Source: Hydrangea macrophylla
Taxonomy: Eukaryota; Streptophyta; Magnoliopsida; Cornales; Hydrangeaceae
NCBI GenBank assembly: GCA_033977485.1
Contig: CM066998.1
Location: 56,944,274-57,008,273 of the forward strand
Length of the DNA stretch: 64,000 nucleotides
Direction: 5' to 3'
Shown here one piece after another: positions 46,280 to 59,149 of the stretch. The position numbers and the translations under genes were made by a program. The stretch's first letter is position 1; every line of letters starts with the position of its first letter. Below the pieces are notes generated by a model that had not been told where the DNA came from, made no database searches, and saw nothing but the letters and a program-made list of their open reading frames with translations.

Positions 46280-48200
46280 ACCTAAAGGTGGCAACATACA
46301 AGCAGTGTTCGCCACCGCCACCTCCTAAGCGGCGATGGCCTCAGCTAGGGTCGCCTTCTCGGCTTCTGCAGCCTTCTGGGCCACCTGCTGTACCGCCAAT
46401 TCCTCCTGGGCTGCCCCCAAGTCCAGGGCTAGGGCCCTCGTCTTCTCCTTCTCCACTGCGAGGCAAAGTCTGAAGCCCCCCATGCCACCTTTCCATGGAC
46501 AGGGTGGCCTCAGCAGCGACCAGTCTCTCGGCCACCCCAGACAGGTAAGCCTTGGCCCTTGCTGCAAAGTAACCAGTCTGAAAGAAAGAAATAGAAGCCA
46601 TCAGTCACTACGGATAGAGAAGTAATGAAAAATGTGTATAAAGTTATCTACCATGTGGCTGGTGCTGTATAGCCACCCGATCAAGGCCTCGAGGCCCAAC
46701 CTGGGGCAGCTATCGACCTGGCTTTATAGCAGGCCAGGCCCGACCCTCGCCCAGACGTCGTCCGTCGCCTCTACCATTGGGATCCCAGTCAAGATGTCGT
46801 CTGTAGGGCACCTGGAGGGCGCAACAACCTCAACTTGAGGAGTTGACATCCCGTCGAGTACGTCCTTTGCACGACGCCTGGAGGGTACAACAACCTTAAC
46901 TCAAGGAATGGATGTCCCGGACGGTTCCTTCTCTACCCTGGGTCCCCGGTTAATCCTCTTCAGTTGCTGGCCACCAATGGGGTTCTGCCTTTTTCTCCTC
47001 TTGCCCACCCACGAACCAAAGCTGCTTCCTTCTCCTTTAAGGTAGCCATATCCCTGGGAGCCATCTCTGAGAAATAAAATAATAAAAGGGGTCTAAGGGA
47101 AAGGAGGCAGACAAGCTATTTGATAAATAATGAAAAATAGCTTGAGAACATACCAGTAATGATTGGGGGAAGATAGGGGCTTCAAAGGCCTGATTGGGCT
47201 CGTAGGTGACTTTTCGAGCTCCCGTCCAGGTCAGCACGTTAGCAATATTGGTTGGCTCCTCAGCTAAGGCCCTGATCCTCTCTTGGCATTCTTCAAGGAT
47301 GCTCAGTGGTCGACTGACCCCACTACAAAAAGAAAAGGGCACATATCTGTCAGTCCAGTAGCAACAAAACAAATAAAGAAAAATAGACAAAACGGGGCTT
47401 ACTTCTTAATTTTCCCGCTCAGGAAGTCCTCAGCTGAATACTCTGGGCGTCTTCACAAAGCCCAAGGGTGGACACATGGAAGAACTTCTTCTTCTACCCC
47501 TTGTCATTGCTTGGACACTTGTCAATTATTTTGCTCCCCTATCGGGCCACTAGAGAGAAGAAACCGACCTCCCTGTGCAGCGGGAATGCCTGGTAGGTCC
47601 AGAAGAACTCTTGAAGGATGGGTTCATACCCAAAGACTTGGGGCCATAGGTGTATGGCCCCCATCAGGACTCTCCACCCGTTCGGGGCAAGCTACCCAAG
47701 AGCGATCTCAAGGTAAATTAGCACGTCCTGGGTGAGCAAGTGGAGAGGAAGACGAAGGCTTGCCATAAAGGCACCCTCATAAAGGGTGACGAATCCCGAC
47801 TAGTGCTAGTGAGCCCTGCCGGTAAGTATGGCCAAGAAACAGTTGCCAGGGATGTCGTACCTGTCCCTGAACCGCCCCAGGTTGTTGATGAGTAGACTGC
47901 TAGCAATCCACTCGCACGAGAACACCACACCGGGACTCCTAGAGACAGAGGCCTCATCACCCGACCCCTACGACCTAGAGGCTACCTGAAGTCCTTGGTC
48001 AAGCTCCTCATCAGGTACCTGGATAGGAATCCTCCCTTCACTATGTTAGTCTGAAGGAGTCAGTGAAGGAGGGTCCAAACTGGTGTCCGGGGTACCCAAC
48101 CTCGATTGCTCATCTTCCAATCGAGAAGACGAGTTGAAGCCAGAATGGGATATTTCTAGAGCTCATATGGCAGGATAAGGTAGTAGGTTACGGCCTGAGT
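46280..48200 (-). pseudogene. Antisense extra ORF of the Tat element (Transposase_28-like)
   Basis: On the strand opposite to pol. Around 47,500-47,790 the minus frame reads LRLPLHLLTQDVLIY, LAPNGWRVLMG, ILQEFFWTYQAFP and REVGFFSLVAR, the pattern of the plant 'putative gypsy type transposon' family. A Glu/Ala/Gln-rich coiled coil (EEKTRALALD-like, AAQEELAVQQVAQKAAEAEK) lies near 46,330-46,470. Several TAG codons sit where Trp or Gln is expected, and the frame is broken elsewhere. Such antisense ORFs between pol and the 3' LTR are known in Tat elements; their function is unknown. Confidence 0.7.
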
Positions 48201-48927
48201 AGGGGTCATAGACCCCAAACCTAAGGCACAAGGGGGCAAGACTAAGAGCCTGTAAGACATGATGTACAAGGTTTTCAGTGTAAGGTAACACTCGGTCAGA
48301 ACTGCCCCAGGACACCCCTACCAGTTTAATTGCTCTACCGGGGGAGGGAAATACCTGCCCTAAAGAAGAAGATGAATTTGAGGAAGAAAAAATCCCACTC
48401 CCCCATAAACCCTGGCAGATTCCTGTTCTCGAACCTCACTTGGGAATAAGAAGAGAAGGAAGAGTACAGTGAATTGTAAGACTCAGGAGATGGATAGCAG
48501 AAGTGGCAAAAATGCCCAAGTGCTGCTTTTATAGAATGCATGGATGGTCCAAATGATCTCAGAACCAGCGATCCAGCAGAAATCCCTCCTAAACGCCCGC
48601 CAGCTGGCACCTCAGGCAGACCTAGTGGTGCCTCAAAAGGCGTGTGCATTAAATATGTGATGTGATGGTTCGATTATGATGCAACAATTTTGTTACGTTT
48701 ACACCGACCTCATTGGATCCTGACCAGACCAACCATTCCTTGACACGTGGTGGGTACCGACCCCAGGTCCCCGAGGTCACCGCTCGGTCTAGACCCCGAG
48801 CGACCACGGCGACCAGCCCGGACCTGATTAATTTCTCAGGCTACTTCCTGGACGGTTTACTAAGCTATGCAGATTTTCAATCCTCATCTGATGAAGCATC
48901 ACATTAGCCTGGAAAATGGGGGGCAGC
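48201..48927. other. Tat 3' region
   Basis: Moderately GC-rich noncoding sequence leading to the polypurine tract AAAATGGGGGGCAGC at 48,913-48,927. The short open frames here are not supported. Confidence 0.5.
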
Positions 48928-49507
48928 TGATATGTACAAAAATATCCAGTAAAAGTAAGGCTCGGCTTCTATCTACCCGAGCGATTCAACCGATGTTATC
49001 CAGTCCTGATCAATAGGTTGGGAACGATATATGGGCTCGGTTAGTCATAGGCACAGCCTGGCCACGTCCCATGATTATGCTCTAGTATAACCCAGACAGT
49101 TTCCTATGCAAGCGAAGACTAATGGAAAGTGCGATTATTTCCTAATCCGATTAGGAAACTCCCACGATTTATGCTAAACAATCCCAATTAGATTGTATTA
49201 CCTAATCAGTTAACTTGCCTTGTAAGGGGAGGTCTCTTATACTATAAAAGAGACACCTCGCCCTCATAGAAGGGGATCGCACATTTGCATCATAATTCTA
49301 CAGTATACACGCACGGATTACTCGGATGGTCTCTGGTAGCTCCATTCTCCTTGTTGGTTCACCACAGACCCCCGGCTATTTGATATCACAGTGCAAAGCC
49401 CCAACACACAACGTGGACGTAGGTCTCTTTGTTAACAGGGTTGAACCACACAAATCCTTTTCTTGTTTCATTCTTCTTTTCTTCTTACCCAAATTTCGAC
49501 ACCATCA
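48928..49507 (+). repeat. Tat-element 3' LTR
   Basis: 580 bp, TGATATGTAC ... TTTCGACACCATCA. A TATA box (TATAAAAG) lies at 49,243-49,250. It is followed by ATATG, the expected target duplication half, whose partner is lost with the 5' end. Confidence 0.75.
49243..49250 (+). promoter_or_regulatory. LTR TATA box
   Basis: TATAAAAG in the Tat LTR, about 30 bp before the likely start of transcription near AGAAGGGGATCGC. Confidence 0.5.
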
Positions 49508-50426
49508 ATATGTATACTTTTCCCCTAGGCACTAGAGTTTCACTTGGTTTCCAACTCTAATCCCTATGGGATTACTTGGAGGTTAAGTAAAGCCCGTTGG
49601 ACCTCGGGTCCATGATTATATGTGGGTGATCCAAAAGCCCAGCGATAATACTAACATCTCACATTGGAAAAATAGAGGACTTTAGAAGGCTATACATATT
49701 GATGAGTGGAGTGTAAGGGTCTTGGGGGTACCCAATTTTGTGGATTGGGAAGGACCTAGACTCAATCCATAAAACAAACAGACACACGCGTTGCCCTGCC
49801 CCACCCTACTCCATTCCTGGCCGGGCGTGGGTGTGGGTTGGCTTGGGGTTCTTGTTTGGAAAGTTCCTTATCTTTTTATAGAAAATTATTTTATTCATTT
49901 TCTAATTTGAAACAATTTTTAAACTCTACAAATTTCCTCACATTTTTTATATGATCTGTTGCAACATTCAATATGAAACAATCCATTCAAAAGACCAACA
50001 TTCTGAACTTTAAAGTCCCAACATTATGAATTTTTCCTATATAAAATGGACTTGTTCATGCAGCTTATCATCCCAATTTAGAGAATTTTGCAATTTGCAA
50101 AATAGAGATTTCGCAGAGAACTTTTCCAAATAAAATTTTTGTTTTATTTTAACTTTTTGAGCAATTCAATCTAAAAGGTTTTGATATTCCGGTTATTCTT
50201 CTGTGCAAAGATAATCGAGACATAGGTGAATTCTGGGTTGTTTCATCATGGGGACAGCATGGCAACTTGATGAACTGCTTGCACAATTTGGGCAGAGCCA
50301 TGAAACGTCTTAAAGAGAGCGAGACCTGCGACTCAACCAAAAGAAATTGTTACATATTCTACTTCCCGATAACATTGTTCCAATTCAAAATTTTAGTTTT
50401 TACAATTTTAGGACGTTCTTTCTGCC
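49508..50426. other. Possible LTR and leader of the following copia remnant
   Basis: Contains ATCTCACATTGGAAAAATAG, a phrase common in plant copia LTRs, and lies directly upstream of a copia gag. No second copy is present in the window, so no LTR boundary can be set. Confidence 0.3.
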
Positions 50427-53110
50427 ATGCACTTTGGTTCGTCTTCCTCTAGATCCCCTAACCTTAACAAGCCCTTTAAGTTTGAAGGACTTCATTATAA
50501 AAGATGGAGACTGAAAATGCTTTTCTTTTTAACTATGAAAAAAGTCGCTTCTGATACTGCTTCTGAAAAACCTATTAAACCTGAGAACCCCACTTTGGTT
50601 CAAATTAGAGCCGTAGAAACTTGGGTTGGAAATGACTTTCTTTGTAAAAATTACATTTTGAATGGGTTGTCCCCGATGCTCTCTAAGATTATTACTCTAG
50701 TACAAAAATTGCCAAAGACCTTTGGGATGCCCTACAAAATGAATGTGACATGGAAGAAGCCGAGGCAGAGAAATTTTTTATTAGTCGCTATTTAAAATTC
50801 CAAAAGACCGATCATAAATCCATTGAAGCACAATCCCATGAGCTTCAACAGATTGCTCACGATATTATCTCTGAGTTTATGAAATTAGATGATCAATTTC
50901 AAGTGATCGTTATTATTTACAAGCTACCCCCTAGTTATAAAAATTTTAAAATATACTTCGACACAAGACTAAAGAATTTTTCTTAGAAAGTTTGATTACT
51001 CGCCTTTGAATCAAAGAAGAGGTAAGGAAAAATGATTTGAAAGAGGAGATTCTAGTTGTTAACAACAACAAGAACACTCCAAATTTTGATAAAAATAAAA
51101 ATTCTGTTGTTTTGAAACCAAATCGCAAAAATAAGAAATTTCAAAACCGAAACAACCACCAAGCTCAGAATCACACGAACAATGTTCAGAATCAGATTTT
51201 ATAGCAGAATCAGAATCAAAATTTACCCCCTCATGATATGACAGTTCCAGTCGGTTAGTTTGCTTCGACTGTGGAAAACCTGGTTATATGTTCCAGAACT
51301 GCCGGAATAGGCATCACCCTGCTCCTCTGTCGAACCTAGCTGAAGACCAATTAATTGCTATGATCTTTGAGTTCAATATGATTGGTGGATCCGAGTTGTG
51401 GTGGGTAGACAGTGGAGCCTATCGCCAAATTTGCTATGATAGTTCCATGCTCAAGGTTTATTTTGAGGCCGAGGATAAGTGAGTGTTGCTGGGTGACTCC
51501 CACTCCACAATTGTTGCTAGTACTGGTGAGGTTGGGCTGAAGTTTACCTCTGGAAAAAATATCATCCTTAGGGATGTGCTACACACTCCAGAGATGAGAA
51601 AGAATTTGGTTTTTGGCTATCTCCTCAATAAGGCTAGGTATAGGGGCAGATTTGTTTACCCTTACTAAATATTGTATTTTTGTAGGCAAGGTTTATGTCA
51701 CTAATGGAATGTTTTAGCTTAATATTGAGATGAATAAAGTTTCTACTTCTGCTTAGATGCTTTCTTCTTTCAATATTTGGCATGGTCGTTTTTGTCATAT
51801 TAACAATTGCTTGATTGAAAATATGAGTAGCTTAAGTTTTATTCCTGAATTATCTATCATTGACTTTGATAAGTGTGAATATTGTAGACTTGTAGTCAAA
51901 CAAAAATCACTAAAACTCCACATAAGTCTGTTATTAGGGAATCAGAGCCTCTAGACTTAATCCATTCCGATATATGTGAATTTGAGGTTACATTAACTAG
52001 AAATGGTAAAAGATATTTTATCACTTTTATTGATGATTGTTCAAATAATTCGTTTGTTTATCTTATGAAGAATAAAAGTGAAGGAATAGACTTTTTCAAA
52101 ATTTTCATAGTTGAAATTGAAAATCAATTTAATTTAAGAAATTCCGTAGTGACAGAAGTAATGAATATGACACTAATGAGTTTATACCCTTGTATGCAAC
52201 TCACAGTATTATTCACGAGAAAACAACACCCTATTCCTCCGAAATGAATGGTAAAACAGGAAAAAAAAAAAAAAAAAAAAGAGAATAGGACTTATACCGA
52301 ACTGATAGTAGCGGCACTACTTAGTTCTTGTGCAGGGTCGTATTGGTGTGGTGAAATTTTATTGACCGTTTGTTATGTTTAAAATTGAGTTCCTATCGCT
52401 AAGACTAAAATCTCCCCCTAAGAACTTTGCAAGAATAAGAAACCGAATATGTCTTATTTTCAAACTTGGGGGAGTATAGCTTATGTGTGTATTCCAGACC
52501 CTAAAGGTCTAAGTTGGCAAGTAGGGTGTATGCGTGCATCTTCAATATTGGATATGCCATTAATAGTAAAGCCTTCCATTTTTATGATTTAAAAAATCAC
52601 ATTATAATCGAATCTAATGATGTTGATTTTTTTTTAGAATAAGGTTCGTTTTAAAGTGACAAAATAGTGGGTGCTCGACGTATAGTGATGTTCCTTAACC
52701 TGCATAAACTAATGAATATGAGATAGAGCCTAGGAAGAGTAAGAGGGCACAAATCGTGAAAGATTTTGGGCTTGACTTTTATACTAATAATTTCGAGGAG
52801 GATCTAAATACCCTCCAAAAGGCTTTGTCGACTTGTGGCAAGAAGCCATAAATGATGAGATTGACTTTCTTGAGTCTAAAGATAGTTGTCACCTAGTTGA
52901 CTTACCACCTGATTGTAAACCAATTGGTGAATTCTTAAAAAGAAATTGAAACCGATGATTCTATTGATAAGTATAAGGCCTGCCTTGTGGCCAAGGGTTA
53001 TAGGCAACGAGAAAATATAGATTTCTTTGACATTTATTCACTTGTCACGAGAATAACTTCTATTAGAGTTCTTGTTGCTTTAGCTGTTGCTCGTGTGACC
53101 ATCACACTCG
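50427..53110 (+). pseudogene. Copia polyprotein remnant, plus strand
   Basis: Successive blocks, in broken frames, run from gag (FKFEGLHYKRWRLKM, 50,427-50,990) through a degenerate zinc knuckle (CFDCGKPGYMFQNC, around 51,265), protease (WWVDSGAYRQIC, 51,399), GAG-pre-integrase (IWHGRFCHINN), integrase (FITFIDDCSNNSFVYLM, about 52,015) to the start of RT (DLPPDCKPI, then RITSIRVLVA). It ends abruptly near 53,110 without RT core or RNase H. The protease keeps its Asp, unlike the first copia element, and the two are clearly different families. An A20-type run at 52,259-52,280 interrupts the integrase. Confidence 0.85.
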
Positions 53111-54996
53111 TATAACTTTCACTTTAATTTCATAAAAAGATCAGAGTGGCTGTCACTGTGTGGCATGGCCACACAGAATAATTTCCCTTCACCTCCATGT
53201 TCCCACAATGTCCTTCACCTCCATGTTCCCACAATGTCCTTCACCTAAAGTATTGTGATGAGTTGTTTTTGTTTTTTGTTTTTTGCTTTTTTTTTTTTTT
53301 TAGTGAATGAATTCTTGTAATGATTTTGTTAATAGCATATATAGCATGGTAAGTACTCTGATTAAATGTATATATATATTTTAAGTGAGTGAATTCCTGT
53401 AATGATTTTGTAACTTTTGTTAATAGCATGGTCTATTTTCGTAGATTTATGTATAGGTAAGCAAATAGATTTTGAGCCTACAAAATAAAAACGAAAAGTA
53501 AAATAACAAATATTCAATTTTATAAATCAGTGAAAATGGCTACAATCTCTGAATATTCTTTTACAGGAAATGAAATGCATGATCCTCTAATTCAACCTCC
53601 TTTGAGTATTTCCGCTTCAAGGGCTAAAATAATATTGCTTGATCTTAAAAGTAACGTGGCAATTCTTGAACTTGTTGAACCACCAAAAGTTGAAGAAAGT
53701 AGATCCTTTATATATTTAATATGGAAGAATTATTCCTCCGAATTTGTGGATATTTCCAGTGAAGAACGACACGAGTTTAATGTGTTGGTTGTTCTTCAAT
53801 GAAATATCAAGACTTGGGTTTAGCGTGCTTGTGATTTGAGAGTGACTTTGAGGGAAAACTTTGTTGAGCTTTTGCCTTGAAATTTTATGTTTCCCTTTCT
53901 CTTCCACTCAGCCTCTATTTATAGGCTTCATGGAGGACTTGTATGCAATTTGTAAGAGTATGTATATCTTTGACTCATTAATTTAATGGATAATTAGGAT
54001 TTCGTCCATTTTAAAATACTTTTTAGGCATTAGGTCTAACAAACATTTTTTGTTAAAAATTCCATCAATATGATACATTTTTGCAATTACGGGTACATTT
54101 TTTTACATAGAAAGATTATAGTTATATATGTTTTGTGAGTGTTTTGGCTACTTTAGAGTTGATAGGTTTATTGCTTATAATGCTTATTGCGTACAGTGAA
54201 TTTGAATCTTTATTTCCTCAAGCCCCTTGGGAATCTACATGCATGCGTTAATATCACTCCTTTGATAATAAGGGTTGATCGCTTATTATAATTCAAAAAG
54301 CTTGGATTAATAAAAGAATAATTTGGGTTGGAATAAATTGGACAATAAGAAGAAAAGTGTATGACGAAGAATTGAAGATACGTTGATTACAACAGGGCCA
54401 TTATAAGAATATCATTGACCTCCCTGTCAGAACTTGTCAGCTCACGGTTGTCACATACATGTGAAAGTTACGAAAATGCCCTTTTATTTCAATACACTGT
54501 TTTAACGATGAAAAGTCCACACTCTAGCTAGTTTCACTCTCTCATCTGCATTCAACACCACTGCATCCCTCAACATCATGGACACCCACCACCACCATCA
54601 CCGAAAGAATCACCAACGTTTACAGAAACGATCACACCCACCATCACCGCAAATCAAATACTCAATTCGAACACCATCAGTACCGATCGTGGCTGAATTC
54701 GAATTGAATATTTAGTGAATTCAATTGCGATGAATTGGGTAGCAGTAGATTTACTGGACAAATATATTGAGAGACAGATCTTTATTTGTTTTTGTTTTTA
54801 TTACAGAAAATTTTTGTTTTTATTGATTATATATTTGCAATCTTTGTGGACCATGTATGATCCTTATTTGATACATTCATGTAAGGTAAAAATATTACTT
54901 GACTTATTAAGTTAATTTATCCCAGATTGATTTAGTCACATGGTTAGTTTGGTTGAACATATTGGTTTAGAATAGTGAACCAATTGGGTATGATTG
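53111..54996. other. Spacer with one unrecognised open frame
   Basis: 53,176-53,247 holds a 27-bp tandem duplication (CTTCACCTCCATGTTCCCAC). The open frame 53,530-53,802 (plus, 90 codons, starts at ATG or the second Met, not recognised, Lys/Glu-rich middle) may be a captured exon or chance. 54,545-54,680 is CAC/ATC-rich. Nothing else is seen. Confidence 0.35.
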
Positions 54997-54999
54997 TAA

Positions 55000-55280
55000 G
55001 AGTGTGTTTGATAATCTAATTAAGTGGTGAAAATGCAAATTTTTAGCACTTATTTTTTTTCAGTGTGTTTGATAACGTACCACTTAATTGCAAAATGCAG
55101 CCAAAAAATCAGTAAAAACTTTAAGTGAAATTTTTTTATTAAAAATAATCACTGAATCAAGCCTATTTCAGTACTTGAAAAGCTCTTTTCAGTACTGTAA
55201 ATTGAATAAAATTTTCAGTACTAAAAATTCAGCACTTAATTTTCAGTACTAATTAATTTTCAGTTCTATCAAACGCACTC
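55000..55280. mobile_element. PIF/Harbinger-type (Tourist-like) MITE
   Basis: A 281-bp element with GAGTGTGTTTGATA at the left and its near complement TATCAAACGCACTC at the right, flanked by TAA on both sides (54,997-54,999 and 55,281-55,283), the target duplication typical of this superfamily. The inside carries repeated CAGTACT and CAGCACTTA motifs. Confidence 0.8.
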
Positions 55281-55619
55281 TAAGTCATTAAATGACTAGT
55301 TCCCATATAGTGGAACACTTTTGTGTAATTGCATAACTTAAAAATTTATATGTAAGTGTATGTGGGAGAGTTTGATATGATAATTATATTAGTTTCATTT
55401 GCGTGTTAGTTAGGGAAAAGGCTACCATGCGGAAGGGTGGTTTCTCCGCATGGAATGTTTTGGTGCGGACAATATTGGAGGGTCAAGATTCATCTAGGTA
55501 CACTATCTAAGGGTGTAGATTAATTCAGCACATTATGATTGACAACTTTGACTTTGACAGTTGGCGCATTAAATGTGCATTTATTGCCCATTAACTGGTG
55601 CAACCGGTTGTTGTAACAG

Positions 55620-57240
55620 TTTGTAAGAAATTTTGTTCCTTGTGTAAGAAATTTTGTTCCTCTCTAATAAGACTTGTTCCTCAGCTAAAATTTGTTGTAC
55701 CTATAGTGTAATATTTTATTGTATATAAATAACCACGTATGCAGTATGTAACATAAAATAACATTTTGGTTGTTTATTAAATAACACATCAACCACATCA
55801 TTTATTGAATAACAACACAAATCTTATAAATCACCTTAAACACACAGATTGTTCCTTTCATTTATTATTTCTTCATTTCTTACTTCTCATTTCAAGTATA
55901 AACAAAATGTTCCTTTCATTTAATTTTTTTCTTCATTTCTTGCTTATCATTTCAAGCATAAATAGATTGTTACTTTCAATTATTTTAATTTTCATTTCAA
56001 GCATAATCCAAGTATAATAATCCAAGTATAGACATTTGAATTATACTTGAAGCAATTCGGATTACACTTGAAGCCATTTGGATTTCAAGCTATTTGAAGC
56101 TCTCCATACAAGAGAAGACAATATTGTCTTGTGAAGTAGGTAATATTTTTATTTGATGAAAAATTTATCATATTAAAATTTTTTTTTTTGAAGTGTTCTT
56201 CCTTTATTAAAACATAGTCCATATTACACGCATAATTTCATTAAGCATAACCCAGTTGTGGCCAATGTGCCAACGACAATATAGTTCGCACTCACACCTT
56301 ATGCTACATGCATAAAATATGTTCCCTTGTTGTTCCATTATTAAGAAATTTTGTTCCGTTGTTCTATGAATAAGAAATTTTGTACCCTTATTGTTCCATT
56401 ATTAAGAAATTTTGTACCCTTGTTGTTCCATCATCAACGTTAGTCGCCAATGCCATCTGAGTTTGACGCTGGCCTTCCAAAAGTTGAGCTAGTGCCGCGG
56501 TGATTTGCTCGAGAGTCATGGAAACCCTTCTTATTCTTTTTAGGAGCCATGGCAATCAGCAAGTGATTTATTGATGAGAAACTGTCGTTTCCCACAGACG
56601 GCGCCAACTGATGTTGCCAAAATTTGGATAAGAGCAAGAAGATGTAAACCGATTAGGAAACAATCTACTCCTTCCTTTAGTCTTCTAGATGAGATAGGAA
56701 ACTATCTGGACTGTTGTGGATCACGTCCTACGACGTAGCTGATTCACCCCCGACACTAGCACGAGCTCACGTCACATCCCCGACCTGTGGGTCAGGTCCG
56801 GGCGATCCTGGGCATACTGTTCGGGGAGACTACGTGTCGAGCGCAATTACTGAATGACTTGGTACTCCTTACTGACAAGTATACGTATAATATGGACTAT
56901 ATTTAATAAAATTCCATTATAAAAAATTTTTGTACTCTTATTGTTCCATGATTAAGAAAATATGTATCCTTGTTGTTCCATGATTAAGAAATTATGTACC
57001 CTTATTGTTCTATGATCAAAGAAATTATATATCCTTATTGTTCCATGATTAAGAAATATTGTACCCTTCTTGTTTTATGATTAAGAAATTTTGTACCCTT
57101 ATTATTCCATGACTAAGAAATATTGTACCCTTCTTGTTCCATGATTAAGAAATACTGTACCCTTATTGTTCCATGATTAAGAAATTTTGTACCCTTATTG
57201 TTCCATGATTAAGAAATATTGTACCCTTCTTCTTCCATCT
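55620..57240. repeat. 32-bp minisatellite, plus orientation, interrupted
   Basis: Copies of a unit close to TTATTGTTCCATGATTAAGA followed by AATTTTGTACCC occur at about 55,625-55,700 (degenerate), 56,310-56,440 and 56,935-57,235 (nine or more copies). The array is split by the gypsy fragment at 56,445-56,900. No coding meaning is seen. Confidence 0.85.
56445..56900 (-). mobile_element. Gypsy 5' end fragment inside the minisatellite
   Basis: On the minus strand: LTR end ...TTTTGGCAACATCA at about 56,609, then the primer-binding site TTGGCGCCGTCTGTGGGAA (56,589-56,607), then an ATG at about 56,550 opening a short gag N-terminus (MAPKKNKKGFHDSR) that runs to 56,440. The sequence to about 56,900 is LTR. 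The internal region is otherwise lost. The primer-binding site type is common in Tat-like elements. Confidence 0.75.
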
Positions 57241-57451
57241 GTCCAAAACAACCTAGACAATCGATGTTCCTCATCCACCTCGTACTTGTAATAAATTTCT
57301 TGATTGGTCTCATCTTTAGAACACAAATATGCAAGTGTTCCCTTGAAATCACCATCTAAAAGCTCTGATGTACGTTCATGTCACGACCCATTCCGCCACG
57401 GGTAGAAATAGGACACGTGGCACGCCAACTACGTATCCATTCCGAGGTTTT

Positions 57452-57964
57452 CAAGTGGTTTCCAAGTGGTCCCATTGCATTTGGGATAAAAATTTGAGAA
57501 GTATAACATTACTCTCAATAAATATTCTAATGTCTTTCACCTACTGCTTGGACAAAAAAGTTAATAACTTAACTAAAAAAACTAAATCTATAAAGTATTA
57601 TAAATTTGTAAACTCTTGTTGTATGTTAGGGCTAAAGATTATAAAACCTAAATAGTTTACAAATTTATAAAATTTTACAGATTTAGTTTTTTAATATTAA
57701 ACCATTAACTTTTTGTCCAAGTAGTAGGTGAAAGACATTAGAACATTCATTTAGAGTAATGTTATGCTTCCCAAATTTTTATCGCAAATGAAAATTTACA
57801 ATATTTACAATATTTTACAGATATAGTTTTTTAATATTAAGCCATTCATTTATTGTCTAAGTAGTAAGGTGAAAGATATTAGAACATTTATTTAGAGTGA
57901 TGCTATGTGCCCCAAATTTTTATCCGAAATGATGTTGAAGTGGGACCACTGTAGAACCACTTTA
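57452..57964. mobile_element. Palindromic MITE with a duplicated right arm
   Basis: The left arm (57,452-57,612; AAGTGGTCCCATTGCATTTG ... TTTGTAAAC) pairs with a right arm at 57,642-57,796 and, again, with a second right-arm copy at 57,797-57,964. Only the second copy has the outermost part (GTGGGACCACTGTAGAACC). It has no coding capacity and no sure target duplication. Confidence 0.75.
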
Positions 57965-58880
57965 ACATCAATTTATCAAAATCAACTGGGTCCACTGTCA
58001 CATGTGTTAAGAAACACTTTTGGGAAAGAAATTTGGTAAACATAGCATTACTCCTTTGACAGCAAAACCACTTGTTTCTGTCCAACTTTCGATGCGACAA
58101 AAAGTGTCTTATCCAATTCTGTTTCTTCCGAAACTTTATGAAAGCTATTTAAACATATGTAACAACATGTCACTTGAAGGAAAACGTTTACTGAACACGT
58201 TAAGGATATGTTTGGTACAAATCTCAATATTGTTACAAGTCTTGAATAAACATGAACTATCGACTCCTTTACGTACTGAAATCCAAGCTCATGAGTTCTT
58301 TCATAACTCCAACATATCATAAATCCAAGCTCATGGGAATAGCCGACTGCACGACCGATGGGTCCTCCTGACCTGTTGGCTGAGCGGTACTCTTGTTCTT
58401 TCAACTAACGTTCCGACCCCGATCATGTTACTCATAAAGCTATAGCAATCGATTGGAATCATATCCAATCGAAATTTGATGGTTATCGATTGGGAAAAGA
58501 CCCTTGAAGCATTTAACAAGTTAAACCCAACCAATTTTAGTTAGAAAACTCACCTTAACAGAATTCCTTAACAATTCTCACTCCCGAGTAAATCCTACAT
58601 GAATTCGGTAACTCTTGTACACTGAAGGTGTATGAGAGAACCAAATTGGATGGCCTTAATTGCCTCCAATTGTTGACATGTAAACTTTGATACAGTGTTG
58701 AGTCCCATCACTGAAAGGTACAGTAGGTTGTCGACATAACTACGGACATTTCCAGTGAGTTGTCTATATAACTTAATCAAATGTGTCACTTTTAAACTTT
58801 TTATAAAAATTAATCTTTAATTAATTCAAAAATATTATATTATTAAGGAAGTATTCAGAAGTGGACAACAATAAGTGTTT
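57965..58880. other. Spacer, no gene
   Basis: No supported gene, and overlapping short frames disagree. I see no repeat shared with other parts of the window. Confidence 0.4.
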
Positions 58881-58884
58881 TGGT

Positions 58885-59145
58885 GAGTAAGCAACAAGAA
58901 GGGTACAATATTTCTTAATCATGAAACAACAAGCGTACAAAATTTCTTAATCATGGAACAATAAGGATACAGAATTTCTTAATTATGGAACAATAAGGGT
59001 ATAGAATTTTGTAATCATTGAACAATAAGAGTACAAAATTTCTTAATCATGGAACAACAAGGGAACAAAATTTCTTAATAATGAAACAACATAATCTATT
59101 AATAATGGAACAATCAGGGCACAAAATTTCTTAATCATAGTTGTT
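58885..59145. repeat. 32-bp minisatellite, inverted orientation
   Basis: About eight copies of AATTTCTTAATCATGGAACA plus ATAAGGGTACAA, the reverse complement of the unit at 55,620-57,240. A further 25-bp block, AACATAGTCCATATTACACG, is shared with 56,213 but in direct orientation. Confidence 0.85.
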
Positions 59146-59149
59146 CATT

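Larger units (their letters stand above)
45090..49507 (+). mobile_element. Tat-lineage gypsy element, 5'-truncated
   Basis: Plus-strand remnant with RNase H end, integrase, an antisense ORF region, polypurine tract and a 580-bp 3' LTR. Everything upstream of the RNase H tail is missing: the sequence starts next to the ATC minisatellite. The integrase motifs and the antisense ORF after pol are typical of Tat-group elements. Confidence 0.8.

Noticed and set aside
56935..57235. CRISPR-like array
   Set aside because: Units are contiguous tandem copies without unique spacers, in a plant nuclear genome. It is a minisatellite.
58048..58404. Two overlapping frames of 100 and 118 codons on opposite strands
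   Set aside because: No domain, no splice support and neither strand favoured.
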